Shown here piece by piece: positions 42,373 to 50,661 of a stretch of 64,000 bases of DNA (positions are counted from its first letter, which is position 1; each line of letters opens with the position of its first letter). The notes beneath the pieces were generated by a model that was given only the letters and a program-made list of their open reading frames with translations, searched no databases and was not told the origin of the DNA. The stretch covers positions 62,001-126,000 of the forward strand of contig CAYNLK010000001.1 in the NCBI GenBank assembly GCA_964398055.1, written 5' to 3'. Origin of the DNA: CAYNLK01 sp964398055 (GTDB taxonomy: Bacteria; Chloroflexota; Anaerolineae; 4572-78; J111). The position numbers were made by a program, and so were the translations under genes.

Positions 42373-43353
42373 TCAGGTCAGGGTTGGCGACTCCGGCCAG
42401 GCAGCCGTAGTTCGGTCTGCGGCTTGGGGAGAGGCTTCAACCCCGGCCGGTTGAGCCAGCAGCGTATTGACCAGCACGACCAGGGTGATCCAAATCAGGT
42501 CCGACAGCAGCAGGTGGAGCAACTGCAGCCAGATTGGCGCCAGTAACACCACATTGATGGCTCCGGCGGCCAGTTGCACCAGGTAGAGCGCCGTTAGCAG
42601 CCGCCACAAGCCTTTGGCCAGAGGCGCAGGCCGCTGCGCCTGGCCATAGGCGCCCACCGCGATCAGGTAGACGCCCACAATGATGGCAGTCAGCGGGTGC
42701 AGCAGCCGCAACCGGACCAGGAGGTGCGCCGCCGGCGAGAATTTCTGCTGCAACCCTTCGGCCAGCGAACCGGCCGGAAACAGGGTATCGCCCAGGGCAG
42801 TAACGCCGCCGCTGGCGCCTAAAATCAACATCGCCGCCAGAGCCAGGCCCAGCAACCAACCCAGCGTCCCCTGCCCTTGCCAGCGGCCGGGCCGGCCGCC
42901 CGAAGCCCACCAGGCCGTCAGGGTCAAGGCGCCCAGCAGCAAAAAGGTGTTGATCAGGTGGAGCGCCATCACGATGGCCCGGGCCAGCGAGGTATTGTCG
43001 GCGACCAACTCAAAGAGCACCAGCCCGGCCCCTACCAACGCTTCGGTAATCATAAAGAACATGGCCAGGCTGGCCGCCCGGCGCACGGGCTGCCCCTTGG
43101 GATAAGCTCTAAAGGCCCAAATCAGCAGGCCAATCACTGCCAGCAGGGCCACGCCGCTGCTAAGCCGGTGGGAAAACTCGATCAGCGTCTCGACCTGTTC
43201 CGCCCGGGGCACCACCGCGCCATTGCACAACGGCCAGTGACTGCCGCAGCCGGCCCCGGAGCCAGTAGCCCGCACATAGGCCCCCCACAGAATCACCCCC
43301 AGGTTGTAAACCAGCACAACCCAGCCATACAGCGCAAAGCGACTCAGTTTCAT
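42373..43353 (-). CDS. ctaA: Haem A synthase, COX15/CtaA family
   Basis: 326 residues from ATG 43353; an ATG at 43380 adds nine residues. It has about eight membrane helices. The conserved ATGSGAGCGSHWPLCNG loop after helix 1 carries the Cys pair of bacterial CtaA, EFSHRLSSG and ALHLINTF supply His ligands, and a second half-repeat follows. It oxidises haem O to haem A for terminal oxidases. No cox genes are nearby. Confidence 0.9.
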   Translation of the reverse strand: MKLSRFALYGWVVLVYNLGVILWGAYVRATGSGAGCGSHWPLCNGAVVPRAEQVETLIEFSHRLSSGVALLAVIGLLIWAFRAYPKGQPVRRAASLAMFFMITEALVGAGLVLFELVADNTSLARAIVMALHLINTFLLLGALTLTAWWASGGRPGRWQGQGTLGWLLGLALAAMLILGASGGVTALGDTLFPAGSLAEGLQQKFSPAAHLLVRLRLLHPLTAIIVGVYLIAVGAYGQAQRPAPLAKGLWRLLTALYLVQLAAGAINVVLLAPIWLQLLHLLLSDLIWITLVVLVNTLLAQPAGVEASPQAADRTTAAWPESPTLT

Positions 43354-43570
43354 AACAGCCCTCGATTTCGCCAGTGTCATTGCCAGCCGTGGCCAACGGC
43401 AAAGCAGTCCCCATTGGCAATGACGGTTAGATGCCGAAAATTGAGCCTGAGGTGACGTGCCGCAGTTGAGCCATCAAATCCTGGCCAGTCAAATTCAGGG
43501 TCGAATCGTGGTCGATGTCAATGCGGAATGAGTGTGTTTTATAGAGCATTCCGGAGAGGTTTGCCCCCAG

Positions 43571-43599
43571 CTCGTTCCCAAACTCAGTTTGGGAACGAG
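43571..43599. repeat. ACTCAGTT-loop hairpin, copy 1
   Basis: CTCGTTCCCAAACT followed by one base and its exact complement. The loop core ACTCAGTT is shared with the hairpins at 55147 and 55178, whose stems differ. It lies just past the end of trxB on the minus strand. Confidence 0.8.
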
Positions 43600-43617
43600 G
43601 AGAACGAGGAGAACTTC

Positions 43618-44619
43618 TCAGGCCGCGACAGCCACCGGGGCCGGCTCGTTTTCCTGTTCCGACAGCCAGCGCTCGGCGGCAATGGCTGCCGACGCGCCCA
43701 TCCCGGCCGAGACAATGGCTTGCCGGAAAACGGGATCGGCAATTTCACCGGCCGCCCAAACGCCCTCCACCCTGGTGCGATAGTATTTGTCGGTGATCAG
43801 ATAGCCCTGCTCGTCGATGTCAAGCTGGCCCTTGAACAGGCCGGAGTTGGGGATGTGGCCGATGGCGATGAAGACGCCGTCGGTGGGGTGAGTCCAGCTT
43901 TGGCCGGTTTTGAGATTCTTCAGGTCGATGCTGGTGACTTTATCCTCGCCGTTTATTTTGGTCACCACCGTATCCCAGATGAAATCGATCTTGTCATTGC
44001 TGCGCGCCCGGCTTTCCAGGGCATAGCCGGCGCGTAGCTCGTCGCGGCGGTGAATGATGGTGACCTTCCGGGCGAATTTGGTCAAAAAGAGGGCCTCTTC
44101 CAGGGCGCTGTCGCCGCCGCCAATCATTACGATCTCTTTGTCGCGGAAGAAGAAGCCGTCACACGTAGCGCAGTAGCTAACGCCGCGGCCGGTAAGTTCG
44201 GCTTCACCCGGGACGCCCAATTTGCGGAAGGAGGCGCCGGTGGAAATGATCAGGCTCTTGGCGTAATACTCCCCGTCAGACCCCACCAATTTGAAGGGCC
44301 GCCGGCTCAGATCGACTTCCGTAATATAATCAAATTTGGTTTCCGTGCCAAAGCGATTCGCCTGCTCCTGTAATACTTCAACCAGTTCCGGGCCGGTCGC
44401 GCCGGTAAAGCCGGGATAATTTTCTACTTCGCTGGTGGTGCCAATCTGGCCACCAATCTCATTGCCGGTGATCACCAGCGGATTCAAATTCGCTCGGGCT
44501 GCATACAGGGCCGCGGCCAAACCGGCCGGGCCGGAACCGATGATGATTAAATCGCGCACTTCACCGGCCTGGCCAGTCGATTTGGCCGCCGGGTTGCTCA
44601 AACTAAAGTCAAGATTCAT
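43618..44619 (-). CDS. trxB: Thioredoxin reductase
   Basis: 333 residues. FAD-binding IIIGSGPAGLAAALYAARA, redox-active SYCATCDGFFF (Cys-Ala-Thr-Cys), NADPH-binding IGGGDSALEEALFL and C-terminal GVWAAGEIADPVFRQA. The FAD-site GEIADP replaces the usual GDVxDP. It passes electrons from NADPH to thioredoxin. An A/T-rich stretch with TATATA lies 60-80 bp upstream and may be the promoter. Confidence 0.94.
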   Translation of the reverse strand: MNLDFSLSNPAAKSTGQAGEVRDLIIIGSGPAGLAAALYAARANLNPLVITGNEIGGQIGTTSEVENYPGFTGATGPELVEVLQEQANRFGTETKFDYITEVDLSRRPFKLVGSDGEYYAKSLIISTGASFRKLGVPGEAELTGRGVSYCATCDGFFFRDKEIVMIGGGDSALEEALFLTKFARKVTIIHRRDELRAGYALESRARSNDKIDFIWDTVVTKINGEDKVTSIDLKNLKTGQSWTHPTDGVFIAIGHIPNSGLFKGQLDIDEQGYLITDKYYRTRVEGVWAAGEIADPVFRQAIVSAGMGASAAIAAERWLSEQENEPAPVAVAA

Positions 44620-45169
44620 TTTGCATTGCCTTTCCGTTATCTTGGGGTAGAGGTTGTTTTCGCCGTGGAATTCTGCAGAAACTCATTTATATATACCAAA
44701 CTTTTGTTGGATTTGTGATTGATTTTTGTTAGATTTTTATTAATATCTGACCTGGCCAGAACCGTTCAAGCAGAACCAACCGGTCTCACTGACCACACTC
44801 TTATTATATTATAGCCAGCGTGTCCCTTTCGGGCTAATTGTCAGCCAACTCTGCCTCGAATGCAGTCTCCCTGTAGCAGACTGGCCTGGCTCTTTGCCAG
44901 AGGTCAGGTTTTGTGGGAATGGTTTCAGGGATTTTTCGCCATCTGCGACGGCTCGAAGCCTGTCCTGAGCGAAGCCGAAGGATGACATGCCTGAGTAGTA
45001 TTCATCAACTCAGACGCAAAAAGCGGCTCAAGTCTTACGTGGAAATGGTTTAGGTGTGTTTAATTTGAGTCGAAAACGTAAAACGTGAAACGTAATGGTT
45101 TTTTGAGCTAAATCATCACGTTTCACGAAAACTTGGATTTCTAACTCATTTTGCACACCCCCAAGTGGT
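44620..45169. other. 550-bp spacer between trxB and serA
   Basis: No gene seen. 44660-44760 is AT-rich (trxB promoter side). 44934-44994 holds a degenerate GTCATTTCGA/GAGAAATCC-type repeat. 45073-45093 has three 7-bp units (AAAACGT, AAAACGT, GAAACGT), whose complement CACGTTTCACG recurs at about 45117-45127, making an inverted repeat. Confidence 0.6.
45073..45093. repeat. Short heptanucleotide repeat (unit AAAACGT)
   Basis: Three 7-bp units (AAAACGT, AAAACGT, GAAACGT) in the trxB-serA spacer. Confidence 0.65.
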
Positions 45170-46759
45170 TTACAGGTGAACCTTTTGAGCTTTCATGACC
45201 AGCTCAAACGCTTGGATAGAGTCGAGCACACTGTCCGGCACGTCGCTGTCGACGCTGATGAAAGAGATGGCCAGGCCACCCGGCTCGGAGCGCCCGGTGC
45301 GCCAGGTGGCAATATTGATGTTGTGCTCGCCCAGCAGCGTCCCCACCCGGCCGATGAAGCCGGGCCGGTCGTGGCTGTGGGTCACCAGGATAATTCCCTC
45401 GGGCCGCACGTCGACCCGGTAGCCGTCAATTTGGACCAGCCGCGGCTCGCCCTGGCTAAAGAGCGTGGCCGACACGGTCCGGCTGCCACCGGGCCACTCC
45501 ACCCGGCAAGAGATCAGGTTGGGATAATCGGGCGTGGGCAGGCTGCTGGTTTGAGAAATGGCAATGCCGCGCTCGTGGGCCAGGTGAGGCGCATTGATAT
45601 AATTGATCGTCTGGTGAAGAATAGGTTCCAGCACCCCTTTCAGGATGGCGACCGTGATCGGCTTGATCTGGTCGCCGATTTCCTCGCCGTCAACCTCCAC
45701 CTCAACCCGCCGGATAGCCCCTTCAGCCAACTGCGTTTGCAAACTGCCCACCTTTTCGGCCAGGTGCAGAAAGGGGTGTAATTTTTTCAGCAAGGCGGCG
45801 TCGGCGATAGGCATGTTGATGGCATTGCGAAAATCGTGACCCTGGAGCGCCTCCAGCATCTGCTCGACAATTTGGGTGCCAACATCCTGCTGGGCCTCCA
45901 CCGTGCTGGCGGCCAGGTGGGGGGTCAGCACCACGTTATCCAGCTTGAGCAGAGGACTATCCGGCGGCAGCGGTTCCTGGCTATACACGTCCAGGGCCGC
46001 GCCGGCAATCTTACCCGACTGTAAGCCCTCCAGTAAAGCAGTTTCATCGATCAGGGCGCCCCGGGCGGCATTGATCAGGCGCACGCCATCTTTCATCTGG
46101 GCAATGGCCGCGGCGTCGATCATTTTTTTGGTCTTGGGGGTCAGGGCCGCGTGCAGGGAGATAAAATCGGCCCGAGCCAGCAGCTCCGGCAGGTCGACCC
46201 GTTTGACCTTCAACTCGTGGGCCAATTCGTCGCTCAGGTAGGGATCGTAGGTTAACACTTCCATGCCAAAAGCCTGGCAGCGGCTGGCCATCTGCGCCCC
46301 AATCCGGCCCAACCCGATGACGCCGATGGTTTTGCGGTAGAGCTGGACGCCCAGATAGCTTTTGCGATCCCAACGCCCTTCTTTCAGGCTGGTATGGGCC
46401 TGGGGCACGTGGCGGCACAGCGCCAGCAGCAGGGCCAGGGTGTGCTCGGTGGTAGCGATGGTATTGGCCCCAGGGGTGTTCATCACGATAACGCCGCGGC
46501 GACTGGCCGCCTCGACGTCGATGTTATCGACGCCAACCCCGGCCCGGCCAACGACCTTCAGCCTGTCAGCCGCGGCAAACACTTCTTGAGTCACTTTGAC
46601 GCTGCTCCGCACAATCAAGCCGTCGTAACCGGGGATACGTTCGGCCAAAGTCTCCGGCGTTAAGCCTTTGACCAGGTCAAATTCAACATTGGGATTTTGT
46701 TCCAGGTAGGCCAGCCCCTGGGCCGACAGGTCATCGGTAATGAGGATTTTGTAGGTCAT
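45170..46759 (-). CDS. serA: D-3-phosphoglycerate dehydrogenase
   Basis: 529 residues, the long form with the extra allosteric domain. NAD-binding GLGRIGAQMASRCQAFGM (about 147-164), catalytic Arg in INAARGALIDE, PPDSPLLKLDNVVLTPHLAAST with the Glu-His pair partner, an intervening domain (about 320-450), and a C-terminal ACT domain (HDRPGFIGRVGTLLGEHNINI). First step of serine synthesis, usually feedback-inhibited by serine. AGGAG precedes the ATG. It follows serB by 16 nt. Confidence 0.95.
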   Translation of the reverse strand: MTYKILITDDLSAQGLAYLEQNPNVEFDLVKGLTPETLAERIPGYDGLIVRSSVKVTQEVFAAADRLKVVGRAGVGVDNIDVEAASRRGVIVMNTPGANTIATTEHTLALLLALCRHVPQAHTSLKEGRWDRKSYLGVQLYRKTIGVIGLGRIGAQMASRCQAFGMEVLTYDPYLSDELAHELKVKRVDLPELLARADFISLHAALTPKTKKMIDAAAIAQMKDGVRLINAARGALIDETALLEGLQSGKIAGAALDVYSQEPLPPDSPLLKLDNVVLTPHLAASTVEAQQDVGTQIVEQMLEALQGHDFRNAINMPIADAALLKKLHPFLHLAEKVGSLQTQLAEGAIRRVEVEVDGEEIGDQIKPITVAILKGVLEPILHQTINYINAPHLAHERGIAISQTSSLPTPDYPNLISCRVEWPGGSRTVSATLFSQGEPRLVQIDGYRVDVRPEGIILVTHSHDRPGFIGRVGTLLGEHNINIATWRTGRSEPGGLAISFISVDSDVPDSVLDSIQAFELVMKAQKVHL

Positions 46760-46775
46760 TGCGCTGCTCCTGAGT

Positions 46776-47600
46776 TCATTGTTTAAAGCTTACTTGCCCC
46801 TGTTGGATTAACCACAGGCCCTTGTCCAGAGTCGCCTGGTGGGGTGTACCGGCCAGGGCGCGCTGCTGCTGCGCCGCTGCAGCCAGCGGCAGCAGCGGGG
46901 CCAGGCTATTGCTTTTGATGAAGACATCGGCGGCCGCGGCGACGCGGGCGCGGCTGACCACGCCGCCAAAGCCGACCACCCAGTCGACGGCCGGCCGGGC
47001 AGCCAGGTCGCTCACCCCGTCGCCAACGAGCATAGCCCGGCCGGTGCGCCCCTGGCGGAGCGCCCGGATCACGTCGGCTTTGCCGTGGGACTCGATCAGC
47101 GGCGTCTGTTCGGGGTCCAGATATTCCACGTCGGGCCGCGGCCCCCAGCGATCCTGCTGGTAATCCCACCATTGGCCCGATAACTCGTTGTAGCGCACCT
47201 CGACCGCCCGGATATTCTGGCCAGGGATGCCCAACCACAACCCAAACGGGCGTATGGCCGCCAACAAGCCGCCGCTGACAATGAAGAGTTGCTTGCCCAG
47301 GTGCTGCAAAGCGCCGATCACGGCGAGGGCGTCCGGCGTCACCGTCTGGCGATAGAGCTGTTCCAGTTGGCGGATTTCGGCTCGGGTGGGGGCCAGGAGT
47401 TCCAGGCGGCGGTCATAGATATTTTGCAGGTGGATTTCGCCGTCCATGGCCGCGTCGGTTAGCTTTTTGACCTGGTCGAATTTGCCTTTTTGCCGGGCCA
47501 GCTCGTCGATGCCTTCAATCTGGCTGAGGGTGCTGTCGCAGTCAAAAAAGACCAACTCGAAACCCGGCCAATCAGGTTGAAACAGCTCGATTTTTGGCAT
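46776..47600 (-). CDS. serB: HAD-IB phosphatase, probable phosphoserine phosphatase
   Basis: 274 residues from ATG 47600. HAD motif I LVFFDCDSTLSQIEGID with the Asp nucleophile and Glu as in SerB, motif II LFIVSGGLL, motif III/IV GKADVIRALRQ and LVGDGVSDLAA. Motif I reads DCDST with an intact aspartate pair. The location just upstream of serA on the same strand supports phosphoserine as substrate. serC is not in the window. Confidence 0.87.
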   Translation of the reverse strand: MPKIELFQPDWPGFELVFFDCDSTLSQIEGIDELARQKGKFDQVKKLTDAAMDGEIHLQNIYDRRLELLAPTRAEIRQLEQLYRQTVTPDALAVIGALQHLGKQLFIVSGGLLAAIRPFGLWLGIPGQNIRAVEVRYNELSGQWWDYQQDRWGPRPDVEYLDPEQTPLIESHGKADVIRALRQGRTGRAMLVGDGVSDLAARPAVDWVVGFGGVVSRARVAAAADVFIKSNSLAPLLPLAAAAQQQRALAGTPHQATLDKGLWLIQQGQVSFKQ

Positions 47601-47797
47601 CGTCACCCCAAAAAAAAGCGGCCACACGTTTTGTGCGTCCGCCTTTGGATGCCCCAACAGGTATCAGACAATTTTTGGACTTTAACTCTTTACAATTGGC
47701 TAATATTATCATATCAGCCAGGGATCAGCAAACTCTCTAAAAATGGCTCATGATTGCGGCCAGCGTGTCCCACGCCAAAACTATGCTCAAACGGTAA

Positions 47798-47890
47798 ATC
47801 GAGGCGGCCGATGCCGGGATTGACCGGCTGGTCTACGAACTGTATAATCTCAGCGAAACTGAAATCAAGATTGTCGAGGGGCGACCTTAG
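47798..47890 (+). pseudogene. 3' remnant of a DNA N6-adenine methylase gene
   Basis: After an in-frame TAA, 30 codons read IEAADAGIDRLVYELYNLSE then TEIKIVEGRP and stop. This strongly resembles the extreme C-terminus (IDxLVYxLYGLTxEEIxIVE) of Eco57I/type IIG-like methylases. The rest of the gene is gone and there is no start. Confidence 0.65.
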
Positions 47891-47891
47891 G

Positions 47892-47953
47892 GTCATTTCG
47901 GCGAGTGCGCCTTCTTTTTCATGTCATTTCGACGAGCGCACTTTCTTTTTCAT
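47892..47953. repeat. 31-bp tandem repeat, two units
   Basis: GTCATTTCGGCGAGTGCGCC... (47892-47922) and GTCATTTCGACGAGCGCACT... (47923-47953), with a third, truncated copy starting at 47954. Confidence 0.8.
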
Positions 47954-48117
47954 GTCATTTCGACGAGCGGAGCGAGGAGAAATCCCTGCTGAGCCGCGAT
48001 GAACGGCGTCGTCAACGGCTAAAATTCGAGGTCAAGAAATGAGTTTATCAGCCACATCGCCCCTCCAGGCAATGCCGCAAGGATTTCTCACCGTCTGCGC
48101 CGGTTCGAAATGACATG
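47951..48117. repeat. GTCATTTCGA-type inverted repeat
   Basis: The arms CATGTCATTTCGA (47951-47963) and TCGAAATGACATG (48105-48117) flank matching GAGAAATCC / GGATTTCTC segments. The same family is seen at about 34818 and 44940. Confidence 0.75.
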
Positions 48118-48154
48118 CTAATTGTGTAACCACTTTTTGATTGGCAGCACCAAC

Positions 48155-50614
48155 GTGTCCCTTAACTCGATTGTTCTCCCTGGCCAGGCGGTTATCCCCA
48201 TCGGCATAGCCGTCGCCCATATTGTCCTCTGTCTCTATGTGCTGTTTCGACGCCAGCTCGATGACACCATTAACCGCCTGTTCCTGGCCTATTTCCTGCT
48301 GATCATCCTCTGGAATATCAACTTGATTGTTGTCGTGGCCAATGTCTCCACCTTGCTGCCGCTGATTAGTTGGTCGCAACTGGTGCCCTACGGTTTGATC
48401 ATTTTAGGGCTGGTCTATTGGGCTTTTGCCCGGGCTTTTTTGCACCTGGCCTGGTGGGTCAAATGGGCCTGGATATTGGGGCCGGTTGGCTTGTTGGCAG
48501 CCATCAGCCTGGATCTCTTCAGCTTGAGCTGGCCCGCCGCGACCCTCGATTTCAAGAAGTTAAGCTTTGGAGTGGGGGTGATCTGGTGGGGACTGTTTAT
48601 GGGGCTTACCCTTGTTACAATCCGCCGGCAACAACGTCTTACGCAAAGCCCGGCTCACAAAAACCGGATTCAATACCTGTTTATCGCCACGCTGCTGCTG
48701 ATGAGCGGCTACATTCTTTATTTGGTCCAACCAGAGCAGTTCTGGCCGCCCGGTTTGATGATGATTTGGGTGGGGAATGCCCTGCTCACCTATATTGTAG
48801 TCACCGAAGATTTGGTCGATTTGGGGACGATCTTTCGCCGGACCGTCCGGTTTCTGGTGGTGGTCATCGTGACCGTCTCCATCTACCTGGCCGGCATCTA
48901 TCTGGTCCAGATTTTCCTGGGCGATTTGCTGGCCTCGTCCGGGTTGAGCCGCTATCTACACCCCACCTTGTTGGTGGCCGCGGTTACGGCCGTGCTGCTG
49001 ACCATCGTCTACCCCCCCCTCAGCCGGATTAGCCAACGTTTGACCAACCGGCTGCTGTTTGGACAACATTACGATTACCAGTTGGTGATCCACAAATATA
49101 GCCGGGCGATCAGTCACATCCTGGAGCTGGCCCAGTTGGCCAGAGCGGCCCTGACTCAGATCAATTGGGCCTTGCCGATGACCAAGGGGGCGCTGTTAAT
49201 TCTGGATGCTGAAACGGCCACCGCCCTCGAATTTCGGCTCTTTCCGGCCATCGGCGACCAGCCACTCCCGGCCCTTATCTCGCTGCAAAAAGAGACGGCA
49301 GTCATCACTCGCTTGCAGCTCGAGCGCCAGCCCCTGGCCCAATATACCATCGACCTGTCGCCCCAATTCAAGTTGATCCCGGCCGATGACCGCCAAACAT
49401 TGCACGAGCTGGATTTTGAGTGGTTTGTGCCGATTCTCAAACAGCAGGAGTTGCTAGGAATTTTTGCCCTGGGGCCGCAAATCTCAGGCCGACCTTATAC
49501 CGTCCGGGATCTGCGCTTGTTGGCTACATTGGCCGACCAGACGGCCCTGGCATTGGAAAATGCCACTCTTTTTGATCGGTCCCGGCGCAACCTGATCGAG
49601 ATGACCGGCATGAAGCACCTGATGGACAATGTTTTCAACAGTATCGATAGTGGGGTCATTACCATCGCCACGTCCGGCCAGGTCAACTTCATCAACCAGG
49701 CCGCCAGCTCGATCCTGGCGATTTCGGCGGATGGCTGCTTGGGTCGCCCCTATCGTGAAGTTTTGCCGGCGCTGGCCGAGACCATCATCGCTAATTTGAT
49801 GCGTAATGTCATCAACCAGGGCGAACATTACTCCGGTTATGAGCTGGTGGTGAACGTACCCGGCCGGGGCAAAGTCGATCTCCGCTTAAGCCTGACCCCC
49901 TTGAGAAATGCGCACAACCAGCCCCAGGGCGTAACGATTGTGCTGGATGACATCACCGAAACCAGGCGGTTGCAGGCCGTGCATGATATGTTTCGGCGCT
50001 ATCTCTCCCCGGCCGTGGTCGACCGGTTGCCGTCTGACCCGGCGAACTTGCGCTTGGGCGGGCATCGCCAGGAAGTGACCATTCTGTTCGCCGACATTCG
50101 CGGTTTCACCACCTTTAGCGAGCACCTGCCACCCGAAACGCTGGTAGACAACCTCAATCAGTACTTGTCGATGGCCGCGACCTCGATTTTAATGTATGAA
50201 GGCACCCTGGATAAGTTTGTTGGGGACGCGGTGATGGGTATTTTCAACGCTCCCCTTAAGCAGGAAGACCACACCCTACGGGCAGTGCGCGCCGCCGCCA
50301 CTATGCAGCGGGCCATTACCGATTATCACCACAGCATCGGCCAGGCTCGCCAGTTGAGCTTTGGGGTGGGCATTCATAGGGGCGAGGTGGTGGTCGGCAA
50401 CGTGGGTATGTCGGACCGGATGGATTACACCGCCATCGGCGACGCGGTCAACGTGGCCAAGCGCATCCAGGAAAACGCCCCCGGCGGCATGGTGCTGCTG
50501 AGCCAGGCGGTCTACGACGTGGTCAAACCATCGGTCAAGGCCACCTTTTACCAGGAGATGAAGCTCAGGAATCGCGAGCAGCCGGTGCCGACGTATGAGC
50601 TGCACTGGACGTAA
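48155..50614 (+). CDS. Membrane class III adenylate/guanylate cyclase with 7TM, GAF and PAS modules
   Basis: 819 residues from GTG 48155; a TTG at 48122 would add 11. The first 240 residues hold seven or eight membrane helices like the 7TM sensor region of some histidine kinases. A GAF-like domain (about 300-460), a PAS (about 490-590) and the catalytic domain follow. FADIRGFTTF and DKFVGDAVMGIF give the two metal Asp residues and the adenine-selecting Lys; DYTAIGDAVNVAKRI the Asp, Asn and Arg. The Lys/Asp pair suggests ATP as substrate. The catalytic set is intact, so it probably makes cAMP in response to a small ligand or redox signal. Confidence 0.9.
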   Translation: MSLNSIVLPGQAVIPIGIAVAHIVLCLYVLFRRQLDDTINRLFLAYFLLIILWNINLIVVVANVSTLLPLISWSQLVPYGLIILGLVYWAFARAFLHLAWWVKWAWILGPVGLLAAISLDLFSLSWPAATLDFKKLSFGVGVIWWGLFMGLTLVTIRRQQRLTQSPAHKNRIQYLFIATLLLMSGYILYLVQPEQFWPPGLMMIWVGNALLTYIVVTEDLVDLGTIFRRTVRFLVVVIVTVSIYLAGIYLVQIFLGDLLASSGLSRYLHPTLLVAAVTAVLLTIVYPPLSRISQRLTNRLLFGQHYDYQLVIHKYSRAISHILELAQLARAALTQINWALPMTKGALLILDAETATALEFRLFPAIGDQPLPALISLQKETAVITRLQLERQPLAQYTIDLSPQFKLIPADDRQTLHELDFEWFVPILKQQELLGIFALGPQISGRPYTVRDLRLLATLADQTALALENATLFDRSRRNLIEMTGMKHLMDNVFNSIDSGVITIATSGQVNFINQAASSILAISADGCLGRPYREVLPALAETIIANLMRNVINQGEHYSGYELVVNVPGRGKVDLRLSLTPLRNAHNQPQGVTIVLDDITETRRLQAVHDMFRRYLSPAVVDRLPSDPANLRLGGHRQEVTILFADIRGFTTFSEHLPPETLVDNLNQYLSMAATSILMYEGTLDKFVGDAVMGIFNAPLKQEDHTLRAVRAAATMQRAITDYHHSIGQARQLSFGVGIHRGEVVVGNVGMSDRMDYTAIGDAVNVAKRIQENAPGGMVLLSQAVYDVVKPSVKATFYQEMKLRNREQPVPTYELHWT

Positions 50615-50622
50615 CCTCGATT

Positions 50623-50654
50623 GAGGTGACCGGCCCTTCAAAGCCCGGTCACCT
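50623..50654. terminator. GACCGG-type hairpin between convergent genes
   Basis: AGGTGACCGG (50623-50632, approximate) and CCGGTCACCT (50645-50654) form a 10-bp stem with a 12-nt loop; no U-run follows, so termination is not certain. Same core as at 10949 and 60408. Confidence 0.6.
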
Positions 50655-50661
50655 ACCCCGG

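Larger units (their letters stand above)
47601..48154. other. Repeat-rich spacer between serB and the cyclase gene
   Basis: It contains a methylase-gene remnant (47798-47890), two 31-bp repeats (47892-47953), and a long GTCATTTCGA-type inverted repeat (47951-48117). No complete gene. Confidence 0.7.

Noticed and set aside
47754..48002. 82-codon frame in the repeat-rich spacer
   Set aside because: It crosses the methylase remnant in the wrong frame and then reads through repeat copies.
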